NCBI RefSeq assembly: GCF_026151205.1
Contig: NC_087083.1
Span: 6,490,460-6,554,459, forward strand
DNA from: Bolinopsis microptera
Lineage: Eukaryota; Ctenophora; Tentaculata; Lobata; Bolinopsidae
Reading direction: 5' to 3'
DNA: 64,000 bases
The notes beneath the pieces are model-generated. The model worked only from the letters and a program-made list of their open reading frames with translations, made no database searches and was not told the origin of the DNA. Both the position numbers and the translations under genes were made by a program. Of the stretch, positions 1 through 12,700 are shown piece by piece; position 1 is the first letter of the stretch; every line of letters begins with the position of its first letter.

Positions 1-99
1 AATATCTTTTTAGCCCGAGATATCATTATTAAGTACATGTTTGATCATATTACTATTTTATGATGCATGAAGGTTAAAACAGTTTTTAATGAATTTCTA

Positions 100-1279
100 T
101 AAACTAAGCTATATAGACCCTATGTTGCTTTATAGTCGGTATATAAATGTGGCCATTGTAGTTAGTTTGAGCTCAAAGAGAGGCCCCTACAACGTTCAGA
201 AGCCGAGATAGAAAAGTCATATATTTGCGCCTGGGGGTAATTTAGGAGTTTTGCACCCTAGGGTTAAAACTACTAATAGAATTTGCATACCTTATCAATT
301 CTGATTCAGAATGATCTTACAAAGGATCCTATGTTTAGAAACGTTGTAGACACTGAACTTTACACTCGATTTCACTTAACTTCTAGAGTAGATTTTTTGC
401 TTGTGAAAATCAGTTTTTCTGAATTTTTTCCAAAAATAAGCATTTTGGGCTTTCATGACCTTCATAGTACTAATATAAACATGTGTATTACGGTCATTTT
501 AAACTCAAATTTGAGTCTCTGAGACCTTCAGAAGCTGAGATACATATTTCCCATATACGCACCTGATATGAAATATGGGCGTGGCTCCACAGGGTTGAAA
601 CTACTTATAGAATTTGCTTACTTTATCAATTCTAATTCAGAATGACCTAACAGAGGACCCTGTGTTTAGAAATCTTGTAGACACTGAACTGCTTACTCGA
701 TTTTCACTAAATTTCTAGAGTAGATTTGTTTACTCACGCTCAAGTGAAAATCGGTTTTTCTGAATTTTTTCCAAAAATAAGCATTTTGGGCTTTCATGAC
801 CTTCATAGTACTAATATAAACATGGTCATTGCGGTCATTTTAAACTCAAGTTTGAGTCTCTAAGACCTTCAGAAGCTGAGATACATATTTCCCATATACG
901 CACCTGATATGAAATATGGGCGTGGCTCCACAGGGTTGAAACTACTTATAGAATTTGCTTACTTTATCAATTCTAATTCAGAATGACCTAACAGAGGACC
1001 CTGTGTTTAGAAATCTTGTAGACACTGAACTGCTTACTCGATTTTCACTAAATTTCTAGAGTAGATTTTTTTACTCACGCTCAAGTGAAAATCGGTTTTT
1101 CTGAATTTTTTCCAAAAATAAGCATTTTGGGCTTTCATGACCTTCATAGTACTAATATAAACATGTGCATTGCGGTCATTTTAAACTCAAATTTGAGTCT
1201 CTAAGACCTTCAGAAGCTGAGATACATATTTCCCATATACGCACCTGATATGAAATATGGGCGTGGCTCCACAGGGTTG
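100..1279. repeat. 341-bp tandem satellite, about 3.5 copies
   Basis: The landmark GGGCGTGGCTCCACAGGGTT recurs at exactly 341-bp steps (its GGGTTG at 592, 933 and 1274). A diverged copy lies 331 bp further upstream and a fragment of another reaches back to about 100. The two central copies are nearly identical and the outer ones diverged, as expected for unequal exchange. Each unit carries a short inverted repeat (CCCATAT...ATATGGG). The ORF through one copy is not conserved in frame and is not a gene. Confidence 0.9.
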
Positions 1280-3685
1280 GGGCTAGCGACACAAAATTCC
1301 CCCCTCGGTGATTTGAGTTACCAATGACCTATTTAACCCGATTCAATAGCAAAAAACTCTGTACATCGAAGTGCACACTCAACACCTCCCTGCTACTGGA
1401 GTATAATAACCACATCACATTTCAATATAATCTCGGAAGTCGCCAAGCGCTTTAGTTGCGCTGTTATACTTGTAATTTAATAGAAATGTAATTGAATAAG
1501 AATGTAATTGAATAAAAAGAACGTCGAATTCTGTATTAATATACATGATGAATATTCGACATTTAATACTTGTTCTGGTGCACACGATGCAATGATCGAA
1601 TGTTAGCTGTAAATTCAATACAATTAACGGACCTGACTGAAACCCAGACAAGTTAATCCAGTTCCAGGATTAAGTGCACTATCTCCCCACTTTCTACTAT
1701 TGTCTCGGTATATTCTTATTACCACTAATACCATTATTACTTCTTGTTAAAGAAGCTTCCGTCGTGTCCTGTATAGTACCAGTAACAGTGCCAGTACATG
1801 ATTGTGTACATCATTAATATTAACGGTCCTAGAGGCTACAACTCGGCGCCTTACATACAGTAATAATTGGGAAACTAGTCACATAATTCATTATGAGTTT
1901 TCATAATGGAAAACTTGTCCCATGATTTAAACGATTTCTCGTTATTTTCTGGGAAATTTGTTACAAAATTCAACATAAGTTCTCAAAATTGTCTAGGTGG
2001 CTTTACGGCTGGTAGAGATGAGAGGTGGCAAGCTTTCCTAGACTTCCTGGGACATCGCCCGTTGTTATATTGGAATTTGGCGACGTGAATCTTATCTGAA
2101 GGCCGCAAAATTGCTTCTATTGACTACATATATTATTGACTACCCTCCCTGGTATGTTTAATGCAGATATCAAACACGTACCTGAGAGGTACGGGGGAGG
2201 AGGGGTGTATTTCACGGTGAGTAGTTGCGTAAAGTGCAGGATTTGTAACTTTAATTTCATTACGTCGAGTTACCCTTATTAAAAGCTAATCATTATGTCC
2301 GATCAGCATTATAATTGAATAATTGCTTAGATGATCCGTCAAAAATAAACCCCGGATCGAAAACTGCGGTTATTACGATTCTTATCAGGAATTTCGACTT
2401 TTGTCTTAGATAAACACTGTACCAGGAGTATGAGCCTAATTTTCTACTTATACAGGACATCTATCACACTATTTGATATATCTATAGGTGTAGTAAATTC
2501 TTTTATTACGGCATTATGAACGAAATGTTTGTTTAATTTGAATTCCGCGATGGCCAAGCGGTCGAAACAGGAAATCTAAATGCAATGATAAGTAAATAAT
2601 ACGTAGCCTTTATCGGGTTATTTGCAGTAAATGCAATGACAAGTATCCACTATAGTGTTACTTTCATTTAGGTTGATGTAAATACTTTATTTGATACTTT
2701 ATTTATTGATACCTCTGAAATTACGTGACGTTTTAATAGGATAAGTTGATAGTCCGAGAACTATCAAAAACTTTGATTTATTGTGAATACCCACTTAAAA
2801 ACACATAATTTTACTTAACCGTAAGTGCTCACTTTTAATGATAAATAGACCTTATTGGTCCAGTAGATTTGAATTATTTTCAGACAGTCCAATACAATAC
2901 AAGTGCAATTACAGTACAGACTAAAGTATACACTATACAACAAGTAGGGAGAGAAGGAGGTGCTGCAAGTAATTGTTATTTCCCATACAGTTAATTGGCT
3001 AATTAGCTTTATTAATTGGTATTAAGTACCTCATTTCCGCAGGGTATGGGAAGACTTTGTAGAGTAAGTTTGGGAGGTACACTTCAGGGATTATTGTAGA
3101 CTAATAAATAGTCTAGAGATTATTTTAAAATATTTAATTGATATAGGTTGGTTTAATAGTTATAAACAATTATTTGCGATTTAAGAAATTAAAGGCTACA
3201 ATAATTTACTGGTTACTGTTATTGTGTGAGTTAGGGCACCCCCAGTTAGAGTGCGAAGTCATGGTGTTTCTACTAACCAGAAATGTTAAAACTAAATTCG
3301 TTATGAGATGGCTAGAAAAAGATATTTTGATGCAGTTTTATTCCGAAAATGAAACATAATTGCAACAACATCTCTGCAGTTAGAGTTGTGCAGATCGAGT
3401 ATTGTGTGTCAGAATGCAAAGTGAATCAATGCAATTTGTAAAGTGAATTGTAGTAGGTATCGCCCGTATCGGTAAAGGAAATAAAAGATGTGGGTTTTAA
3501 AATTTAATGTAGGTTAACTTTAATGGATAATGAATTCTTAAGAGTCTGTGATAACTCGTGTGTGTGACACCAAGCAGTTTAAAAAATCAAACCATTTAAC
3601 TTAATGTGAAATTATAATACTAAACCAAGTAGACAGAGAAAAACTAACGAACAAAATAAAAATAGGATGAATTAAAACTAAATAC
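1280..3685. other. AT-rich, no gene recognised
   Basis: Short ORFs here (for example 1906-2088) show no domain or splice context. If the EMI-EGF gene continues past exon 6, its last exon should be here or further left. The only candidate is a weak acceptor at 3374 followed by twelve codons ending in TAA (3373-3338, RCCCNYVSFSE). Confidence 0.5.
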
Positions 3686-3765
3686 CTGTATGAAGGGCTC
3701 AACACGTCCTTGTAACTCCTCTACTTGGAAAGATAAATTGTTGAACTTCTCACACGTCAAACAAT
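3686..3765 (-). CDS. Exon 6: CxxC motif and coiled coil
   Basis: The acceptor CCCATTTTCAG and donor CAG|GTATTT bound 80 nt (phase 1 in, phase 0 out). It reads (N)[18 protein letters not shown] and continues GRVEPFIQ. Hydrophobic residues recur at heptad-like spacing after the CxxC. A CxxC-K/E-E/K-F-led coil follows the cbEGF in CCBE1, and a leucine-rich coil follows it in EGFL7. It is tied to the same gene by phase, strand and domain order across a 32-kb intron, so the link is inference. Confidence 0.55.
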
Positions 3766-6700
3766 CTGAAAATGGGACAGATTAAACACAAGTAAGGACA
3801 CAATTAATTTTCAGATATAAGATCATAGATTGCAAAATTTTATGGATTCTTTGATCACAAGGCGCCCAGCGAAGTGCCGCAAAGAGGTCAATATTTGGGC
3901 CTTGCGGGAACAAAGAGACTATTTCATTAATTATTGTATCAACAATTAAAGGCGACACAAACGCTACAAGGACAATATTTAACTTAATTTGAAAAACGAA
4001 CCAATAATTGGCATATCAATTAACATATGACATCGTGTGCCAGATTTTTTAGGTTACACATCACGAAACACAACACGATACAGAAACATTGAAGGGGTTA
4101 CAGGGTTTTAGTTTATAGAAACAGTATGGAAATATCTTGAAACAGTCAGTGAGTGTTTTCAACAGATCTGCAATAAAAACAGAGGGTTACCGTCCTGTTG
4201 CAGACACACCAACCCTTGTTAAATGAGTTTTAAACAAATCCACAAAAGTCCAGTATCTGACCTGCCTGAGCGCTGACTCTACCGGGCTGGAACACAAACA
4301 ACCACACACAAAGAGCGACCCCGCAGAGAACCAAGGTAGAGAGAAGAACGCTCAGAAATACTTTTGTACCCTTGTTAGCGAAACATGCTAACATAGCAGT
4401 CAGATGGAGGAGGGATGGTTAGAGAGTTTCTTATGGACAGAGCGATAGAGGAGGAGAGAGGAGTCCTTTTACATTTCTAGAGGTGGAATGTTACAGTTTT
4501 CTAGTTGGTTACAGTATTCTAGTTGGTCGCGTTATTGTTATTTTCCGTTTAAAATTGCTGGAATATTGATTATGTGTATACCCACACCACATCAATTAAT
4601 AATATACATGTAAATAATGGTATTTCTGATAATATTATGGTATCAATATTTATAGAGATCCATTTTCATGAGTTATTCTCAAAAACTGAAAATCGTAGGC
4701 AAATGTGTTTCAGCTTTTGCAGAAAATTGCAAATCTAACAGCGCCCAAAATAGCTCATGGTTACAAGAAAGCGGAGTAACAAATACGATTAACTTTTTAA
4801 CATCTGGTCAACACTCAACAACGAGAGGCAAACAAAAAGACCAGCTAGAAAATAATTTGAGTTAAACCAATTTGCCCAGGCCGAGCCCAAAAGAAAGTAG
4901 GCATTGGTGGGCATCCAGACCATTGAAATAATAGAACCAGCCACCTGCTAGCTGATGGGCGCGGAACCGTAAAATTCTGTCGAACCTAATTATTTTGACG
5001 TCCTTAATTTAAATTGGCGAGACTTCATACCGAAACAGTAACTGAAATGGAAAGGGCGCCGCCAAACCATCGGATCACTCCCAAAACAAACTACATCATT
5101 TGTCACGTGACACAGAACAATCAGCACCAGGTTCATCACTGAGTAGACAATTCCTCTGAAACACTGCTCTGAAATCATACGATGCTGGAGGGGAGGCACC
5201 TTAAAATGTGCGTCATCTCCCACCAGAAGGCAAGCCCATATTTTGTTTAAATATTCCGAAAAACCATGTGATTATCAAGAACAGGCGAATATCTCATTTC
5301 ATGTAAGCGACAGTTTTGGTTTGGACGTGATGTTTTCAAAATATCGAGATATTTAGAATTATTAATGACCTAATGCTAGTTTTGTTCCCAAATTCAACAA
5401 TATAACTTGTGATGAATGGTTAGACATAATGAAAGAGTGCCAGAATAAAATTATGTGTATATACAGTCACAAGACGCTGAATGTTAAAATCACAAGACGC
5501 TGAATGTTAAAATCACAAGGCCCTGAATCAGTAACACTGCCACTACAATATATTCTTCAGTACATTTACAGTAATGGGACACAGCAGTTTTAAGACTGAT
5601 AAGTGTATTTTTGTTTGATAAGTAGTGCTAGTCACTGCTTATCAGCTTTACTAACGAATGTTCATAATTACTTACATGCTACGAATTTTGACTTATCAAA
5701 TTTTGCCTGCAAATTTTTACTTTGAGTTAATAAATTATGATGATTATATATGAATTTTACTTGATAGAGTGCTTATCTTAAAGTTAAATGTTTTTACAGG
5801 CTCTAATGATGTAGTTTTACGAAAATTTCAAGCCTTACGTTGTGTGTTTCCCTTCGTGTCCAAAAGCATTACATTCTTCAGTAACGACTAATAAAGTGAG
5901 GGGAATTTAAACATAAGCACGCTCAGGCATTAGAGGAATGATGTTATTTTTAAACGGAACCAAAAAGTGAATAAATTTCGGGACTAGCTAATCCTAGACC
6001 AACTTAAAACCGGCCCAATTAATTACATAGTACGCCAGCTCCGGATCTTTCAACACACAGTTATAAGATTTTACAATCCAAATACCAACAAAAGTTCTCA
6101 AACTTTTCGTTTTGTGCGGACATAAACTGGTCGGGGGATTGAAGGTTCACTTTGTAACATCCAGACAGGAAATGAGACGAACTCGGTGTACAATTGATGA
6201 TAGTTATTTAAATAAAAACCAGGTATCAGTAAGCATAAGCCAGTATCAGCCTTAAACGAAAAGAAACGGCCCTCCAACGCAGAAAGAATCAGTTTTTACC
6301 GCCTCGGACAGGGGACATACAAAAAATTGCAAACAAATAGCTACCGTCCAATCTCAATAAGATGCGGTTTAAGTAAAATCACTCAAGTCCTTCAAAGATG
6401 TCTGTTCTTTTTAGCCCTGAAATCAGCTAACTTTAAATAAATTCTATTATGTTTCTATCCCGCCCGTCCACAGGTCCATGATCTAAAAGTTTAAAACTAT
6501 CATTAGTCTGAAAAAGAAATTACAGACGCAACCAGCAAAATCCACAATATTCCAAACTCCGCTAGCTATACCCTCACAACAATATTACCAAGCCTGCTGT
6601 CTTCCAATAAAGTGGAGACTAGACTCGGCCACTAAAGAACCAAGGAAGCGTAACTAAGATCGGTTAACTGGATGATACTACGAGTCTGTTTAAACACAGA

Positions 6701-9700
6701 CAGCTAGTGTTACAGTGTACTGATATATAGTAGCTAAAGTTGGGGTTGGAGCTAATGTTTCCTGGAGAAGGTTAACGAGTGAGAGAAGTAGTCCTGATAG
6801 TTACGTATTAGTGACGTATTGGTGACGTATTGGAGGAGGGTGGTTGGTAACAGGTCGTCTCTAGGGGCCAGGTGTCGGGCGCTACCAATACTTACTAAAT
6901 TAATTTGTTATTAGTAGAACTGGAAGTAGAAATGTCAATATCGAGTTCCATGAACGCAGATAAACCTGCAATCTTGCAATCTTAACATAAGCGTCAACAA
7001 CCAATACTAGCCTTTAGAATGAAAACAGAAATTAAACCCGGTACCTACTGCCTATGACGATTGCTCATTTACCAACCAACTTATCACTCGTGAACCTTCC
7101 ATTATTTTCAATGACGTCATTAACGGATGTGATGATGATGTAACTTCAAACCATTTGTCCACTTCTGATGACAGCATTAAAAAATCCTGTTAACAACCCC
7201 CAAATTACATGTAAAAGTGTGACATGTACTGTCTGTTAGCGCTACTTGTGACAATAAGTGATTAAACTTCACACTTTCGTGGTAATGATAGAAGGATCAG
7301 AGGATCAAAGGGGTTTCGTTATCGAAACGGACTAATCTTACACAGACTCGTGCATTCCGGGTGGCACTGTCAGGTAAATAGCTAAATTTAATTTAAATTA
7401 TGATCTAAACAACCATGTGTTCTATTTTTGTAAAAGTTCGTACGTCATTAAATTGTTTGAAATTAGGACGATCTGCAACGATAATCCCTTAATCGCTTGC
7501 AGATAAGAGCTGTCGATGTTAACAGAAGATTAACCGCTCAAATAAGTATAACGTCTCATAAAAATGATAATATACTACTAGTATTACTAGGATACTACGA
7601 GAATAAGCACAGGTCCAACGAGAGAAAGAGACATATTAGTAGTAGTAGTAGCGACATATTAGCTGCTCTTAATCAACAGTTATTAAATCAGAATTAAGAT
7701 TATTAATAGATAACATCCCATTCACGTATGTGGGCCTGTCGGAGGAATCGCATCTTCGGAATCCGACGTGTGACCCTGCAATTAACAAGAATTTTGTTAT
7801 TTGCGAGGGAGCAAATCATCCTGAAATGGATGAGATAATGTCAGATGAAGGCTCGCTATTAGTATTACTGGGACACGGTTTAAAGCCCTGGTCTTAAATT
7901 ATTTCTTCAGAGCTCTATCACAGGACACAGTACCACATGACATTATCACGTGACATGATCCTCAACTATTTGTCAAGGAGTGACAAAGTATAAATTCTAC
8001 TCATGACGAATAGTATCAGCCGCACTATAAACAGCATCATTTACGACTCACATTCTGTGTTCAAGTGTTGTTATCAGGGGTTACTATAGTGACTATAAAT
8101 AGTTTGTAGGTGCAGGAGGACACACCATTACACCATATAACATTTTACCGGGGAGGTGAAGTCTGTTTGGTTGTACATTAATTTACTATCAAAAGTGGAT
8201 ATGGCAGTAGAATCCGGTACCGTAACTTATTTCATCAGCTTATTATAATAATTGAGATCATTTAACGATTGATATGCACCAGCTAAGTGTTTTGATTTAT
8301 TATTCCTGGCCAAACTAATATAAGGTGTGAAAATAAACGTAATCTACAAACCATCCTACCCGGACCTCAAATAATAACCGTTGGGATCAGTTGGCTGAAT
8401 TCCACAACACCACAATGACAAACTCCGTTCAGGGTAAGATCACACGATAACCGTCCTATCTGTTCAGCACCCGATAATGCAGGAATTCCCTTGATTATGT
8501 GGAGCAGAAAACCCTCCACGAGACATGTTATCAGGCCATGAAGGGGTGACGTAATATACAGAATTGGGGCACATTGCGACGTCGAGTTGTTGAATCGTGG
8601 ATTGTTCCCTTTTGCAACTCAATAAATTGAAATAGGATTTAAAGCCTAATCGAGGCTCAATATAGTTAAGGATCTAGTAAACGCTTTAGTTTGAAAATAG
8701 ATTTAACCTAGATTTTGTTAACTTCCCTAACTGTTCACAATAAATCAAATCTTAGGATTACAGCGCGAAAAATTAGTGAACCACATGACCACCACTATGG
8801 TTGAGGTAATTGTTTGAGGAATTCCACAATCGAATTCCGATCACAATGGAATGGCAGTTAACAAAAGAAAGTTCGAGAACTCGGGACAAGTGGATGGTAA
8901 AGATGATAGCTGGAAAAACTCAACTTCTCGGGCAATATCAATACTTCAGTCAATTAACAGTTGATGAGTAGGAGGTTAATTACTAATTATCTCAATTAAC
9001 GTCGAAAATAATGCTCCAGAATGAGATCACTTTGAACCCCAGAGGACAGCTTCATAGAGATCCAACAATTTAGAGCCGCACTATATGGCACTATAGCACG
9101 TGATTGAACCTAAAGTACAAAAAGCTATTGTTGTGGTGAATTACACACGGTGATTAACAAGTTAACGGTCTGAGCGCGCAATTAACGGTCTTTTTAACCA
9201 GGTTAACCGTTAAATACAACCTGTCATCCGGTTAAAATTATACACAACCTGATTAACCGTTTTACTCTTCCAGATCAATCCAGATCTAGGATGAGCAAAC
9301 AGCGGGGAGACGGGAAGACGTGAAGGACACTGGAACCACTATTTACAGGACGCTTGCCTTATTGATAGTCACGTAACATTAGCCAGTAACTAACGAGGAT
9401 TATTTTGGAAAATACCGTCCACTTTTGTTTATCCAATTATCACAGTCTAGTGTTCAGGTATGGTGGGATGTTGCAACAAATTGACGGGTTTTCTCTGTGA
9501 GTGTACGTGTATTATACGGGTTTTGTAAGAGAGACTCAGGAGCTGTAAGCTCAGTGAAGCAGTGAATAAAATATTCCGGCCTCCTGTTAGGCTCACATTG
9601 GAGCAAAGTATTTCTGATTATTTTGTAAAAACATGACGTCACAAGTTGCTGTAGAAGCTTTTTTTCAGCTGACGTAGGGCCAAATGGAGGTGCAAAGTGA

Positions 9701-12700
9701 GCATACCACAAACAATCAAACAGTGACGTTGTCAAACCAATCAGTCTAATCATAATAATCCCAGTCCCCAAACCCAGACGCATCTCAGTAATTTGTAACA
9801 CATAGCAACCGCTAAAAAGTAACGTAAAATACAAATCAGGCGGAGGGGAAATAAATTGGAAGCCGTTGGAGGTCCTCAAAGAAAGTGATTAACTAGCAAT
9901 AAACAGGTCTAATAGAAGAATAATGTCACTTACAAATATGAGTTTAAGTGTTTATATCTTTATATGAGGCTTAATCTTTGAGCAGATTACAATATCGTGC
10001 AAATATAGAGTGTTAGCCAAGTGCAATAATATTAACAGATTAATTTTAACACACAATCAAAATGTTGTTAAAGACATTTTACACTAGCCTGCGTGTAGAC
10101 AACCTCTATCTTGTTATCGTACAGTACAAAGTTATAACGGCTCTTAGACCTTAAATTAATATTCTGATAGTTATTATCATTTAATGTACAGCAGTTTGGG
10201 TTTATAAACAGAGAAACTACAAAAGTAGTGACGTGAGAGTCTTTATCATTACACGTGAGAGTCTTTAGCAATATGAAAATATGTGCCAAAATAAAACATT
10301 GTTGATGTAAAAGGAGTAATGTTTATAAAGGAGTAATGTTTCATCAAAGGTTTCGAGCTGCAAAATAATGTCACCAGAGAAAGGTTGATCTCAAATTAAA
10401 ATCGAATGTTCACAATTTGAAACGGAGCCTATAATTAAATATACTGTGCAAATACCAGAATCTCTTCACAACACCTGTGCTGAATTGTAAGGTAAGAAAC
10501 CAAAGTCAAGTGTGATAGACAGTATCCGATACCAGTGGCAGTCGGGAAACCGTTTAATTAACTTAGGCAGATTTTAAGAAAGATTCTATCAAAATTAAGG
10601 ACCATTCCAATGAACAAGGAAACTGGCGTACTAGTGCGTAAGCCGGTGAAGTCTTAAGGAAACCCTCAAAAGTTAAGGTGCTGCCTACTTGAAACCCTCA
10701 AAAGTTAAGGTGCTGCCCGTGTAAAGATGAACAATGAACATTGTTTCTCAGAATCCTTTTTATATAACACCGTGTGGCAGTTGGCAATCAGCCAGACTAC
10801 CTGTGATGAAGAAACAAAAGTTCATCGTAAGGCACTCTATTTAATTTTAAAAACTGTACAATTGAATTTTCTTGGCACCATAACAGACAGAAACGGTTTG
10901 AGCTAGAAACACAGCCGTTTGAACGTGTAAGTGGTTATAATATTTTTGGAACTTATAGAGCTGTACCAATAACCACATGGTTGCCGTGACAACTATAGCG
11001 CATGATATGAGCCAGGCATAGTGCAGAAGAGTTAACATGTAAAAGTGAATATAATTAGTCAGCTGTAAAAACGTTAAAATTTGTCATGTGCATGTGACAA
11101 AATCCTAAAATTGTCAACATAGTACTTAAATATTCATTATTCAGCCATTATGTAAAAATATTAGCTATAGAGGAATAAGTGCTAAAGTAAAAGTTTCTGT
11201 ATTGCAATATTTAATATTGGATGAAATCCATTGAAACTTTTTCGATTAAAAACTTTCAAAAAGAAGTATCTTGGGCTGTATCATAATTTCACACGCGACG
11301 CAGGCAACCTCAGATGTGGTACAATTTCATTTTCATGAATAATATTATACATAATTATTTTACATTCGATTCCAGTACAAACATAAACCACGTCGAGCCG
11401 AAATTGAAATTACAACAAAAAATAAACTACCGCAAACTTACAAATTCCAGGTAAATTTGAAGGCATTTTGTGACCTTAAAAGATTTCTCAACTGCGTCTG
11501 AACTACAAAGAAGAATTAACTCTCTAAGGGCTGGAACGTCTAGGAATGTCTAGCCGAGGAAAGGTGAAAATATCAGAATCCTTGAAACTACCCATACGAC
11601 AGACGTACCAGGAGCTAGCTAAAAAGCTGATGAGAAGACTCGTTACATGTCTTTTTCACCTTCATGTAGACTGTAGAGCACACAGCTGACACTCTGACAC
11701 CCGTGTACTGCTTCACGGGTGGTTAGATTATTATTTGGTATCAGGTATCTCACAGGTATCAAATATGTGTTCAAGTTAAAATAATTTGCTGATTCAAATT
11801 AATATATTACACGAAATGTCGGCGTTAACCACTAGAGCCAGTCACAATCGGCCAGCTATCAGCTAGCTAAGCGACTAAATCGGCTAAAATATTGACTATC
11901 GAAATCGCGCATTTGCCGGAAAACTGAGTTACCATTGTACCCTAGATTTGGCAAATCTCTGTTAAATATGAGTTTCAAACAAGTAAAGTTGTCGCACAAT
12001 TATGTATATGCAAATGTATGCAAAAACAATTTAGTATTTTTTGATTGTGCATGATATAGTAAAATATCAAATCATGTAGCGATATTGTTGAATTTTTTAA
12101 ATTTAGTCCACCTTAAAGAGTTCGTCTGACTTCTGCAGTCAGTCAAACTCATTGGCTCACTCGCAGCTCTACAATGGCATCATCACGGTTGTGACTTGTG
12201 AGCAGTTACAAGTGTTGCAATATGTTCAGAGACCGATTACTGAGCACGTGTCAGAACAGCTTGAGAATGACAAGCTGTGCGAATACTAGAATATTCTTGC
12301 GTTTTTAATGAGGTCTTGAACGAAACTACGAAATAAAAACAGTTTGTATACCCCGCCCATATCTAAAGTACCCCGCCACTCGATATATCCCATTAAAATT
12401 AACCCCGTAAAATTGAATTTTTCGTTCCATAGAAAAATTTTCCTCTCAAGATTATGTAAATCGGAGCTGATAACTATTCTTACATGCCCCAAGCTGTGCC
12501 ATTTACCATCTACCGTGCAAAATTAATGGACTTAACCCTCAACCTATTTGAGCACGGAGCATGTTCCTAGACGGGGATTGTTCTAGATAATTGTGTTTTG
12601 CCGACAAGATCAGGTCTGATGAGAGACTTGAGTGAAAATGTAGCTAATTCAGTGTGTGTTGTAATGCTTCGAGGAGTTTATATTGCACGCCAGCAGTCGG

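Noticed and set aside
283-522. 79-codon ORF at the window start
   Set aside because: Lies in one satellite copy and is not open in the others.
2546-2570. tRNA box-A-like GATGGCCAAGCGGTCGAAA
   Set aside because: No box B or acceptor stem follows; not a tRNA.
3338-3373. Possible last exon of the EMI-EGF gene (RCCCNYVSFSE-stop)
   Set aside because: Frame and acceptor allow it, but twelve codons carry no family signal.
9454-9879. 141-codon minus ORF, partly hydrophobic
   Set aside because: Longest orphan ORF in intron 5, but no domain, splice partner or repeat similarity could be seen; kept as a note only.
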